Part shown: piece by piece, positions 10,193 through 17,305 of the stretch | How positions within the stretch are numbered: position 1 is the stretch's first letter | Layout of the letters: every line of letters starts with the position of its first letter | Origin: Flavobacterium sp. | GTDB lineage: Bacteria; Bacteroidota; Bacteroidia; Flavobacteriales; Flavobacteriaceae | DNA length: 64,000 nucleotides | Reading direction: 5' to 3' | Assembly: GCA_014379405.1 (NCBI GenBank) | Contig: JACMLU010000022.1 | Coordinates: 124,001-188,000 of the forward strand | Notes under the pieces: generated by a model | Seen by the model: the letters and a program-made list of their open reading frames with translations, nothing else | What the model was told of the DNA's origin: nothing | The model's database searches: none | Translations under genes and position numbers: made by a program

Positions 10193-10376
10193 TAAAATTT
10201 GTCAAAAAAGAATGGTTTTTGAGGTTCAAAATTGAGACCCTAGAAATATATTTTGAAGAGCCGATGTTATATAAGGCATAGTAGGAGGTAATGCAAATCC
10301 CTTTCTCTCTGCTGAAACAAACTTCAAAATAATTCAAAACCCCGAAAAACATAATATTTTCGGGGTTTTTTCTTTT
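10193..10376 (+). ncRNA. Candidate structured small RNA, copy A
   Basis: This intergenic unit between the two sugar loci has a promoter-like element, a foldable core and an intrinsic terminator. TTTTGAAG (10251-10258) pairs perfectly with CTTCAAAA (10322-10329). Inside it, 10276-10288 pairs with 10301-10312 (one mismatch, one bulge), leaving a 12-nt loop that ends in AAATCC. The 18-nt stretch AAATCCCTTTCTCTCTGC (10295-10312) recurs with two changes at 42287-42304, where a similar fold can be drawn although its 5' pairing strand differs. A 73-codon frame crosses the unit but resembles no protein and is discounted. The RNA family is not identified; a search against Rfam (for example the Flavo-1 motif) would be the direct test. 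Confidence 0.5.
10340..10376 (+). terminator. Intrinsic terminator of candidate small RNA A
   Basis: CCCCGAAAA (10340-10348) pairs perfectly with TTTTCGGGG (10357-10365) across an 8-nt loop and is followed by a T-rich tract to 10376. It lies about 380 nt after the fructokinase stop and 28 nt after the conserved 18-nt motif. Confidence 0.85.
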
Positions 10377-10380
10377 TTAC

Positions 10381-10737
10381 ACTTTCCAATAAATAAGGAT
10401 TTGTGCTGTTGTTTGAAAATATAAAACTTTTTGGATTTGAATAATATGGCATATTTCCATAGTTTTTATAGATTACAACTTTCCAATATTAGGTCTTTCC
10501 TAATAGTAGATTTGAAAAATTATTACTGCTACATATGTTTTCTTCATTTGCGAATAGGGCGCCGTTTGTAGTAGTCTAAGGGGTAAGCAACATTATTGTC
10601 CCGGTTGTCTTTTGATGTTGGGATTTGGTGTCTGTAAGTGTATCCTGTTTATATGAGTACATTTCAAGGAATGTTAACTGGATAAATTTCAGTTGAATAT
10701 TGTTCTTAAGGAGCAGTTGGATTAGGTGTTGCTGAAT
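10381..10737. other. Intergenic stretch with a possible gene remnant
   Basis: No intact gene is visible between the small-RNA terminator and the stop of the NAGPA-like gene. On the - strand, 10648 down to 10544 is a 34-codon open frame with protein-like composition ending in DYYKRRPIRK and a stop. It has no start codon and meets a stop just upstream. It may be the C-terminal fossil of a decayed gene, but I cannot assign a family and chance is possible. Confidence 0.25.
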
Positions 10738-11637
10738 TTATTTCTTGTAAATTGCCCAAACTGATGGAATAGAGCGATAGGATTCTGATGGAGTATTAAT
10801 GAATGCGTTTGGTGTTGCTAATTGTGAAGAGCCTCCTCCGTCACAATTTAAAGCGTCGATACAGCCTAAGTTTTTTAGAATTGAAGCCAATTGAGGTAAT
10901 GAGACACCAGCAGAAACACCCTCTTGTCTTCCATCGACAACTAATAGAATAACGTGTTTATTGTTAGTATATCCGATAGAAGATCTAGGCTCTAAATCTA
11001 TGTTTGAAACACCTGAGCCCCAAAATACTTCTTCGGTGTATGTATTTACAATATTTTCATTTTTAATTAACACTGGGCCTGCTCCCATTCCCTTTGCCAA
11101 ATTCGTCCATTGAATGCCTTCAGCTTTAGTTGGTGTTGCTGCTGAGTTACCATCAGAGTTTGGTGTAGGTGTGGCGTAACTATAAATATCTGTTTTAGCA
11201 TTGCCAAAATGATAGATCCAATTGACTGCCATTGTTCCGTCTGAATTCAATCCGAAAAAACCTCTAGTTACAGGGTAGTTTATTTTTTTCCTAGTTAAAG
11301 AAGCAACATTTTTTGCTTCAACAGTGTTGTTTATTATCGCTGAGTAAGAATTGCTTCCACCAAAATATCCACCGTTCATCACCGCAATTGCACCTAAATT
11401 ATTTGCCCAATTTTTTGCATTTGTTGGTGTTTTTGAAAGTACTGGAGTTAATTCTAAGTCAGTATTATTAAGGTCTACATCTAGGTATTTTAGCTTTAAA
11501 GGAATACTCGCGTCCTCTCCAGAGTACACTTTAACTCCATTGGGCATATTATAATTTGAAGAAATGTTTGTCCAGGTAATATTTTGGGCTGAGACAACTA
11601 ATACATTCAACAACAATAAAGGAAATATTTTTTTCAT
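10738..11637 (-). CDS. Secreted phosphodiester glycosidase (NAGPA/DUF2233 family)
   Basis: A 299-residue exported protein (signal peptide about 1-18, ending VSAQ) of the family that includes the mammalian mannose-6-phosphate uncovering enzyme, which removes GlcNAc from a GlcNAc-1-phospho-mannose diester. Family motifs are in order: MNGGYF, the central MGAGPVLI block, RSSIGY, LLVVDGRQ and NCDGGGSSQL near the C-terminus. There is no lipobox, so a periplasmic or secreted location is expected. It lies 75 nt downstream of the DUF4623 gene on the same strand, separated by a terminator hairpin. The exact sugar and phosphate substrate is unknown; the neighbouring GH92 and GH20 genes make an N-acetylglucosamine phosphodiester plausible. 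Confidence 0.85.
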   Translation of the reverse strand: MKKIFPLLLLNVLVVSAQNITWTNISSNYNMPNGVKVYSGEDASIPLKLKYLDVDLNNTDLELTPVLSKTPTNAKNWANNLGAIAVMNGGYFGGSNSYSAIINNTVEAKNVASLTRKKINYPVTRGFFGLNSDGTMAVNWIYHFGNAKTDIYSYATPTPNSDGNSAATPTKAEGIQWTNLAKGMGAGPVLIKNENIVNTYTEEVFWGSGVSNIDLEPRSSIGYTNNKHVILLVVDGRQEGVSAGVSLPQLASILKNLGCIDALNCDGGGSSQLATPNAFINTPSESYRSIPSVWAIYKK

Positions 11638-11662
11638 ATATAATTTTTTTAATTGTAACCTT

Positions 11663-11696
11663 AAAAAATGAGGCTATCCTTTCGAATAGCCTCATT
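11663..11696 (-). terminator. Terminator after the DUF4623-T9SS gene
   Basis: AATGAGGCTAT (11667-11677) pairs perfectly with ATAGCCTCATT (11686-11696). Read on the - strand, the hairpin is followed by a T run, so it ends or attenuates transcription from 13037 before the NAGPA-like gene. The stem core TGAGGCTA/TAGCCTCA recurs after the related DUF4623 gene at 27839-27867. Confidence 0.8.
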
Positions 11697-11711
11697 AATA
11701 TTCTTATTAAA

Positions 11712-13037
11712 TTATTTTTTCAATAATTTGGCAGTAGTGTTATTTTTACCATTTAATACTTTTACCAAATATTCACCAGCATTTAAGTCTTGAATAGATA
11801 CAGTTTGAATGTTAGCGTCAATTTTGGTAGATTTTACCTGTCTTCCTTGGGTGTCATAAATGAATGCTTGTGCATCTCTTTCTAGATTAGTGTCGATTGC
11901 AATATAAAATTCATTTGACGCAGGATTTGGGAAAATTTTGGCAGCATTGTGTTTTTCTATTACCGAAAAGTCTTTGTTTCCTAAAGTTATTCCGTTACTG
12001 ATAAGTGTTTTTCCGCTAATTCCATTGTTACATCCTAATGTATAAACAGTAATTGTGTTGTTGATACCATCTACAAGATCAGGGATTATTTTTAATCCTA
12101 TTCCTCCACTTCCATTTCCATTTGCTACAGTCCCGAGAACTGGAGTAACAGCAACGGTAGATGCACTCGCAAAACCAGCTGTAACATCTACTAATTTTGC
12201 ATATTCGTTTGAAGTGCCATATAAATAGGAGGCGACGTATTTCTTGGTTCCTACTTCAAAATATCTAGTGTCATTGGCCGATAGTGGTATAACAGCATTA
12301 GCGATAGTCTCTCCAGTTAATGTTCCGTCGGCATTGTATTTAGTTAAAGTATTGCCACTTGCTTTTATTATAAAATCAGGCTCGGCACTTATTGTCAATG
12401 GGGTTACAGATAATACTGTGCTTGATGTTGCCAAATTGGGTATAGTAATAATTGTTGGTGCTCCTATAACTCCTCCGGTTACAATCCATCGAAATACTTT
12501 ATAGCCAGTTGAAGTAAAAAATTTACCAGCAGCAAAAATTACTGCATTCCCTGAAATGTCACCAGTCACCGAAAAGTTATCTCCCAAACGTACATGTTCT
12601 GCAGCAGAAGGGAATACATAAGTCGCATAAACAGAAGGTGCTGAGGTGTCATTGTCCCATTTGTAAATCTTGAAAGTAGTAGTACTGGCATTGGCAGCGT
12701 CATAGGTAGTTGCCAATAAATTACAAGCTAAAATAGCGCCATTAGGACTAACTTCTACATCATTTAATGCAAAAGTACCTCCAGTAACTCCGGTATAATC
12801 ACTAACATTTGGTAAATCAGTCCCATCAAGACCATTGATTACTTTAATGAAGAGTCCTCCTGTTCTAGAAACCACATACATTTTGTCGTTTAATGCTCCC
12901 ATACCTCTTTCGGTATTGGTAGTGGTTGTTCCCATCCAGGAAGGAGCATTGGCTCCAGATACAGATCTTTTCCAATTAACTTGTGCGTTTCCTATAAAGA
13001 AACTTGCAAAAAATAATAATAAGTAAATTTTTTTCAT
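11712..13037 (-). CDS. DUF4623-like secreted protein with T9SS C-terminal sorting domain
   Basis: A 441-residue protein with a signal peptide (about 1-18, ending GNAQ), a propeller-like DUF4623-type domain (about 20-350), and a C-terminal type A sorting domain of the type IX secretion system (KIFPNPASNEFYI to the terminal TAKLLKK). The sorting domain predicts export across the outer membrane and surface attachment or release. The central domain resembles the C-terminal half of the lipoprotein at 26016-27827 (shared ISGNAVI/LDGNAVI and 'tyKgrKYIAyvayl' type blocks). A glycan-binding role is inferred from the location; no catalytic residues are evident. Confidence 0.75.
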   Translation of the reverse strand: MKKIYLLLFFASFFIGNAQVNWKRSVSGANAPSWMGTTTTNTERGMGALNDKMYVVSRTGGLFIKVINGLDGTDLPNVSDYTGVTGGTFALNDVEVSPNGAILACNLLATTYDAANASTTTFKIYKWDNDTSAPSVYATYVFPSAAEHVRLGDNFSVTGDISGNAVIFAAGKFFTSTGYKVFRWIVTGGVIGAPTIITIPNLATSSTVLSVTPLTISAEPDFIIKASGNTLTKYNADGTLTGETIANAVIPLSANDTRYFEVGTKKYVASYLYGTSNEYAKLVDVTAGFASASTVAVTPVLGTVANGNGSGGIGLKIIPDLVDGINNTITVYTLGCNNGISGKTLISNGITLGNKDFSVIEKHNAAKIFPNPASNEFYIAIDTNLERDAQAFIYDTQGRQVKSTKIDANIQTVSIQDLNAGEYLVKVLNGKNNTTAKLLKK

Positions 13038-13314
13038 GATTGTTAAAGGTTTGAGTTAATAATAAGTTGTTGTATATTTGATAAATATAATAAATTTATT
13101 TATTAAATAAGATATAAATAATAAAATATTTGTTATTTTGATTAAAATTCTTATATTTATAGGGTTTTTTATTTATTTTCAACTTTTTGTGGACGAACTT
13201 ATCGTTTTATATAGTCTCAAGAAGTTTATAAATTTTGTTATTCCAAAAATTTAAACTTTTATTATTAAAATATTAAAGTAAGTTTGTATGTGAATAGTAT
13301 AGATTTTATTAATA
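13038..13314. promoter_or_regulatory. Divergent control region between DUF4623-T9SS and ROK genes
   Basis: This 277-bp, very AT-rich spacer holds several -7 candidates on the + strand: TATATTTG at 13073-13080 and TAAGTTTG at 13279-13286, the latter 28 nt before the ROK start. A perfect palindrome TTATTTA-T-TAAATAA lies at 13096-13110, and ATAATAAAATATTT lies just beyond it, similar to half-sites at the GHL10 and nagB promoters. These may be autoregulatory ROK sites. No clear - strand promoter was found. In sequence this rich in A and T, short palindromes carry limited weight. Confidence 0.4.
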
Positions 13315-14559
13315 ATGTATAAAAAAATGAATTTGAAAGATTTATTAGATAATAGCGCTGACAAAAGCCTTTCTGATCAAAAATGGCATACGCTTAGACA
13401 AACCATTATAAAGAGGTTGCTTTCTGGCGGTAATGCTACTATAACTGAATTAAGTTCTGAATTGCAATCAAGTGTTCCAACAGTTACCAAGGCAGTTAAT
13501 GAGTTATTGTCTGAAGGCTATATGATAGATATGGGGAAAGTCACTAATAGTGGTGGAAGGCGACCATTGTTGTATAGTATCAATCCTACTTCTGCTTATT
13601 TTATGGGTGTTGAGGTGAGTAATGCTAGTATTTCTATTGGATTGCAAAACATTAAAAATGAGTTTGTTAGTATCGAAATGGGGACTTCTTTTATTTTGAA
13701 TAACACTCAAGAGTCATTGTTGGATTTTTGCGAAATTTTAAATTCATTTATTGAAGATAGTTCTGTTGCCAAAAATATGATAGTAGGGGTTTGTATTAAC
13801 TTTTCTGGTCGAATTAATTCGATGGAGGGGTTCAGTTACAATTATTTTTATAGTGAAAATAGACCGCTAACCGAAATTATTTCGGAACAGTTAAACTTAC
13901 CTGTTTACTTAGAAAATGATACACGAGCTATGGCTTTTGGTGAATATTGTGAAGGTGTTGTTGATCATGAGCAGAACATCATATTTCTTAATTATAGCTG
14001 GGGAGTGGCAATTGGAATAATAACCGATGGAAAGCTTTATTACGGAAAGTCGGGCTATTCAGGTGAATTTGGTCACAGCACAATTTTTGATAATGAGCTT
14101 ATGTGTCAATGTGGTAAATTAGGATGTCTGGAAACTGAAATTTCGGGTTGGTCTTTAGTAAAACAGTTTCAGGAAGCGATTAAGCAGGGAAAACAATCAA
14201 AAGTGAGTATAGACGAAAATCTTATTGCGTTGCAACACCGCGTTATCATTGATGGTGCTTTAAAACTAGAAGATAGCTTGTGTGTTGATTTGGTAACAAA
14301 ACAGAGCGAGAAAATCGGACGGTATTTATCCATTTTGCTCAATATATTTAATCCTGACTTGTTAGTGGTAGGGGGTGATTTTGCTCAATTGGGCGATTAT
14401 ACGCTTTTGCCAATTCAGGCTGCATTAAAAAAACATTCGCTTGGTTTGGTTAATCGTGATATGAAACTTAAAAAATCTACATTAGGACATCGTGCAGGAG
14501 TTATTGGAGCTTGCTGTATTGTTAAAGAAAAAATGCTTTCCCCGTTATTAATTAAATAA
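13315..14559 (+). CDS. ROK-family transcriptional regulator (NagC/XylR-like)
   Basis: A 414-residue repressor of the ROK family. An N-terminal winged helix-turn-helix (about 25-85, TITELSSELQSSVPTVTKAV) precedes a ROK sugar-binding domain with the structural zinc motif CQCGKLGCLE (Cys264, Cys266, Cys271). The start at 13315 is chosen; an in-frame ATG four codons later is equally possible. The family senses sugars or sugar phosphates such as GlcNAc-6-phosphate in NagC. The gene sits at the head of the amino-sugar locus, diverges from the two - strand genes, and probably controls the dyads at 14581-14626 and 40034-40074. The inducer is inferred, not shown. Confidence 0.9.
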   Translation: MYKKMNLKDLLDNSADKSLSDQKWHTLRQTIIKRLLSGGNATITELSSELQSSVPTVTKAVNELLSEGYMIDMGKVTNSGGRRPLLYSINPTSAYFMGVEVSNASISIGLQNIKNEFVSIEMGTSFILNNTQESLLDFCEILNSFIEDSSVAKNMIVGVCINFSGRINSMEGFSYNYFYSENRPLTEIISEQLNLPVYLENDTRAMAFGEYCEGVVDHEQNIIFLNYSWGVAIGIITDGKLYYGKSGYSGEFGHSTIFDNELMCQCGKLGCLETEISGWSLVKQFQEAIKQGKQSKVSIDENLIALQHRVIIDGALKLEDSLCVDLVTKQSEKIGRYLSILLNIFNPDLLVVGGDFAQLGDYTLLPIQAALKKHSLGLVNRDMKLKKSTLGHRAGVIGACCIVKEKMLSPLLIK

Positions 14560-14580
14560 AGGTCATTAATTTTTTCGCAG

Positions 14581-14633
14581 TTAATAAAATTATTTAATAA
14601 CTATGCGTTTATTAATAAATTTTTATATATTTG
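14581..14633 (+). promoter_or_regulatory. Promoter and candidate ROK sites of the first GHL10 gene
   Basis: TATATTTG at 14626-14633 matches the TAnnTTTG -7 element, 29 nt before the GHL10 start. Just upstream are TTAATAAAATTATTT (14581-14595) and a partial direct repeat TTAATAAATTTTTAT (14612-14626). The first differs at only two positions from the right arm of the dyad before nagB (40060-40074) and at one from the complement of the left arm. This suggests co-regulation of both ends of the locus. Confidence 0.5.
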
Positions 14634-14661
14634 TTTTTTCAAAAACATAAAACAAGTATAA

Positions 14662-15792
14662 ATGAAGAAAATTATTAACATATTATTGATTCCTATAACT
14701 CTAATTACACTTCTTTCATGTAATAGTGTTAAGCATGTTAACGCATTAAAAAACGAGCCTTCTTCAGGCATAAAAGGTGTTTGGGTTACTAATGTAGCTT
14801 CAACTGCACTTGATTCAAGAGTAAAAATCAAAGAAACCGTAGCGGTTTGTAAAAAATCAGGGATTACTGATATATATGTAGTAACTTGGAATAGAGGCAA
14901 GACATTATATCAAAGCAAGATAATGAAAGATGTTTTTAATGTCCCAATTATGGAACGTTTTGGAGATCGAGATCCGTTACAAGAGATGATTGAAGAAGGT
15001 CATAAAGCGGGATTGAGAGTTCATGCTTGGTTTGAGTTCGGATTTGCATCTTCTTTTGGCGAAAATGGTGGTGCAATATTAAACAAATTCCCTGACTGGA
15101 AAGCAATCGACAACAAAGGCAATTTGGTTTCAAAAAACGGTTTTGAATGGATGAATGCAATGAATCCAGAAGTTCAAAACTTTGTAAAATCATTGGTTCT
15201 TGAAGTTGTCAAAAATTATGATGTTGATGGTATTCAAGGTGACGATCGATTACCGGCAATGCCTTCGCTTGGAGGTTATGATAAATATACAGTAGCTTTA
15301 TATAAAAAGGAGCATCAAGGAAATCTTCCTCCAAATGATTATAAAGACCCAGAATGGCTCACTTGGAGAGCCGATAAATTAACTGTTTTTTTGGGTAAAC
15401 TTTATAAGGAAGTAAAGGCAATCAAACCAAAAATGATTGTAAGTATGGCTCCAAGTATTCATCCTTGGGCTAAAGAGGAGTATCTTCAAGATTGGCCTAC
15501 TTGGCTAAAAAAGGGGTATTGTGATTATGTTATTCCTCAGGTGTATAGAAAAACAATAGAAAGTTATACCAGTACCCTTCAATCTCAAATGGAATATCTT
15601 CCAGAAAATCAAAAAAATAAATTCTTTTCGGGGGTTTTACTTCAGGTTAATGGTGTTAATCCGTCCGAAGATTTCTTGAAAGCAATGATAGAAGCCAATC
15701 GAAAAATGGGCATTCAAGGAGAGTCATTCTTTTTTTATGAAGGCCTGAAAGCTTTTCAAGACTATTTTTCAGAGGAATATATAAATAAGTAG
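14662..15792 (+). CDS. GHL10-like (DUF187) putative glycosidase lipoprotein, paralogue 1
   Basis: A 376-residue lipoprotein (lipobox Cys20) with a TIM-barrel domain of the 'glycosyl hydrolase-like 10' type. Characteristic blocks are GVWVTNV near the N-terminus, HAWFEFGF, VDGIQGDDRLPAMP with clustered acidic residues, and DYVIPQVYR. A close paralogue lies at 27881-29026 with the same blocks in the same order. The family contains YngK-like proteins whose substrates are mostly unknown. Here an action on an amino-sugar glycan is inferred from the locus only. It heads the long + strand series and has its own promoter-like element. Confidence 0.8.
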   Translation: MKKIINILLIPITLITLLSCNSVKHVNALKNEPSSGIKGVWVTNVASTALDSRVKIKETVAVCKKSGITDIYVVTWNRGKTLYQSKIMKDVFNVPIMERFGDRDPLQEMIEEGHKAGLRVHAWFEFGFASSFGENGGAILNKFPDWKAIDNKGNLVSKNGFEWMNAMNPEVQNFVKSLVLEVVKNYDVDGIQGDDRLPAMPSLGGYDKYTVALYKKEHQGNLPPNDYKDPEWLTWRADKLTVFLGKLYKEVKAIKPKMIVSMAPSIHPWAKEEYLQDWPTWLKKGYCDYVIPQVYRKTIESYTSTLQSQMEYLPENQKNKFFSGVLLQVNGVNPSEDFLKAMIEANRKMGIQGESFFFYEGLKAFQDYFSEEYINK

Positions 15793-15872
15793 TTTCAGTA
15801 CGTAATGTCCAATTTGTAATTGAATTGGATAAAAATTTTCAATAGTTTTTCAAAAGGATTAATATATTACAA

Positions 15873-17282
15873 ATGAAGAAAAGAGCCTTGGCATTGGATG
15901 CTTTACGCGGAACGGCAATCATTGGCATGATTTTGTCTGGTCAGATGGATTTAACCCATTTGCCCGCTTGGATGGCTCACGCCCAAGTGCCACCCAATTC
16001 TTCCTTTGATCCATCTATTTATGGCATCACTTGGGTCGATTTGGTTTTTCCATTTTTTCTTTTTGCAATGGGAGCTGCTTTTCCATTTTCGTTGGGAAGT
16101 AAATTAGCCAAGGGTGAGAATAAATATAGACTTTGTTGGGATTCATTCGTTAGAGCTTTACAATTGGTTTTTTTCGCATTGTTTTTTCAACATATGAAAC
16201 CGTTTGTGATTAGCAGCTCAATGGATTTGGTTTCTTGTTTAATTTCATTAGTTGCTTTTGGATTAATGTTTTTGATGTTTGTAAATGATATTGTACCATT
16301 TTTTAAAGACTCTAAAATTGGAACCTGGGGAGTAAAACTTTCTGCTTTTTTAATTGGTTTTATAATAATGTATAATCTAGAATATACAGGAAAAAATTCA
16401 GCAGATTTTGATATTTATTTCAGTGACATTATTATTATTGTTTTGGCAAATATGGCCTTTTTTGCTAGTGTAATTTACATTTTCACCTATAAAAAACCTT
16501 ATTATCGTTTGCTTGTCCTTCCTTTTGTGATGGCAATATTTTTGGCAAGTGCAAATCCAGGTTGGGTTAAATTAGTATATGATTTTACACCAGTTCCTTG
16601 GGCTTATTCTTTTTATTATCTCAAATATCTATTTATAGTTATTCCAGGAAGTCTTGCTGGTGAATATATGTATGAATGGATTAATTCAGATTCTGATACA
16701 GTTGTACAAAACAAAGATACAAATGCAGCTTTAATTGCTCTTACTTCATTGGCTCTTATTGTAAGCAATGTAGTTTTTCTATTTACTCGCCAACTGGAAC
16801 TTAATTTATTAGTCACTATAATTTTACTTGCAAGTAGTTATTTTATATTAAAATCAAACCAATCTAGTTTTGGTATATTTTGGAATAAACTTTTTACAAT
16901 TGGAGCCTATTGCTTGCTTCTTGGTTTGGTATTGGAAGCTTACGAAGGCGGTATTAGAAAAGATGGATCAACCTATAGTTACTATTTTGTAACTTCTGGT
17001 CTGGCATTTTTTGGAATAATTTTCTTGTCCGTGATTTGTGATTATTTCAAATGTGTAAAATCGACCAAATTTTTGGTTTTATCAGGACAAAACCCAATGA
17101 TTGCCTACGTTGCCACAGCATTGGTTGTTATGCCTGTATTGACATTGTTGTCGGTTACTGATTACTTTGATTTTTTTAGTCAGAGCGCTTTTATGGGTTT
17201 CTTGAAAGGAGTTCTTCTAACCACTTTGGCTATTTTAATAACTATGTTTTTTTCCAAAATCAAATGGTTTTGGAGAACCTAA
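15873..17282 (+). CDS. NagX-like membrane protein (DUF5009/HGSNAT-like acyltransferase)
   Basis: A 469-residue inner-membrane protein with about ten to twelve hydrophobic helices. The N-terminus RALALDALRGTAIIGMI is the start of the heparan-alpha-glucosaminide N-acetyltransferase/NagX family. Such genes recur in N-acetylglucosamine loci, where a role in acetylating glucosamine or importing amino sugars has been proposed. The 80-nt gap before it holds a weak inverted repeat (TCCAATT 15808-15814 with AATTGGA 15823-15829). It lies 23 nt ahead of the FAD oxidoreductase, so the two are probably co-transcribed. The biochemical activity is not certain. Confidence 0.8.
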   Translation: MKKRALALDALRGTAIIGMILSGQMDLTHLPAWMAHAQVPPNSSFDPSIYGITWVDLVFPFFLFAMGAAFPFSLGSKLAKGENKYRLCWDSFVRALQLVFFALFFQHMKPFVISSSMDLVSCLISLVAFGLMFLMFVNDIVPFFKDSKIGTWGVKLSAFLIGFIIMYNLEYTGKNSADFDIYFSDIIIIVLANMAFFASVIYIFTYKKPYYRLLVLPFVMAIFLASANPGWVKLVYDFTPVPWAYSFYYLKYLFIVIPGSLAGEYMYEWINSDSDTVVQNKDTNAALIALTSLALIVSNVVFLFTRQLELNLLVTIILLASSYFILKSNQSSFGIFWNKLFTIGAYCLLLGLVLEAYEGGIRKDGSTYSYYFVTSGLAFFGIIFLSVICDYFKCVKSTKFLVLSGQNPMIAYVATALVVMPVLTLLSVTDYFDFFSQSAFMGFLKGVLLTTLAILITMFFSKIKWFWRT

Positions 17283-17305
17283 ACCAGATAAATAATTAAT
17301 CCAAC

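Noticed and set aside
10060..10281. A 73-codon frame on the + strand in the spacer after the fructokinase
   Set aside because: It begins upstream of the promoter-like element, runs through the RNA hairpin region, and its translation resembles no protein.
10291..10315. Resemblance of the motif AAATCCCTTTCTCTCTGC to the 3' end of a tRNA-Ser, suggesting an attachment site
   Set aside because: The rest of a cloverleaf is absent at both copies, no integrase is present in the window, and the upstream sequence folds with the motif into a different hairpin. It is kept only as an alternative to the small-RNA reading.
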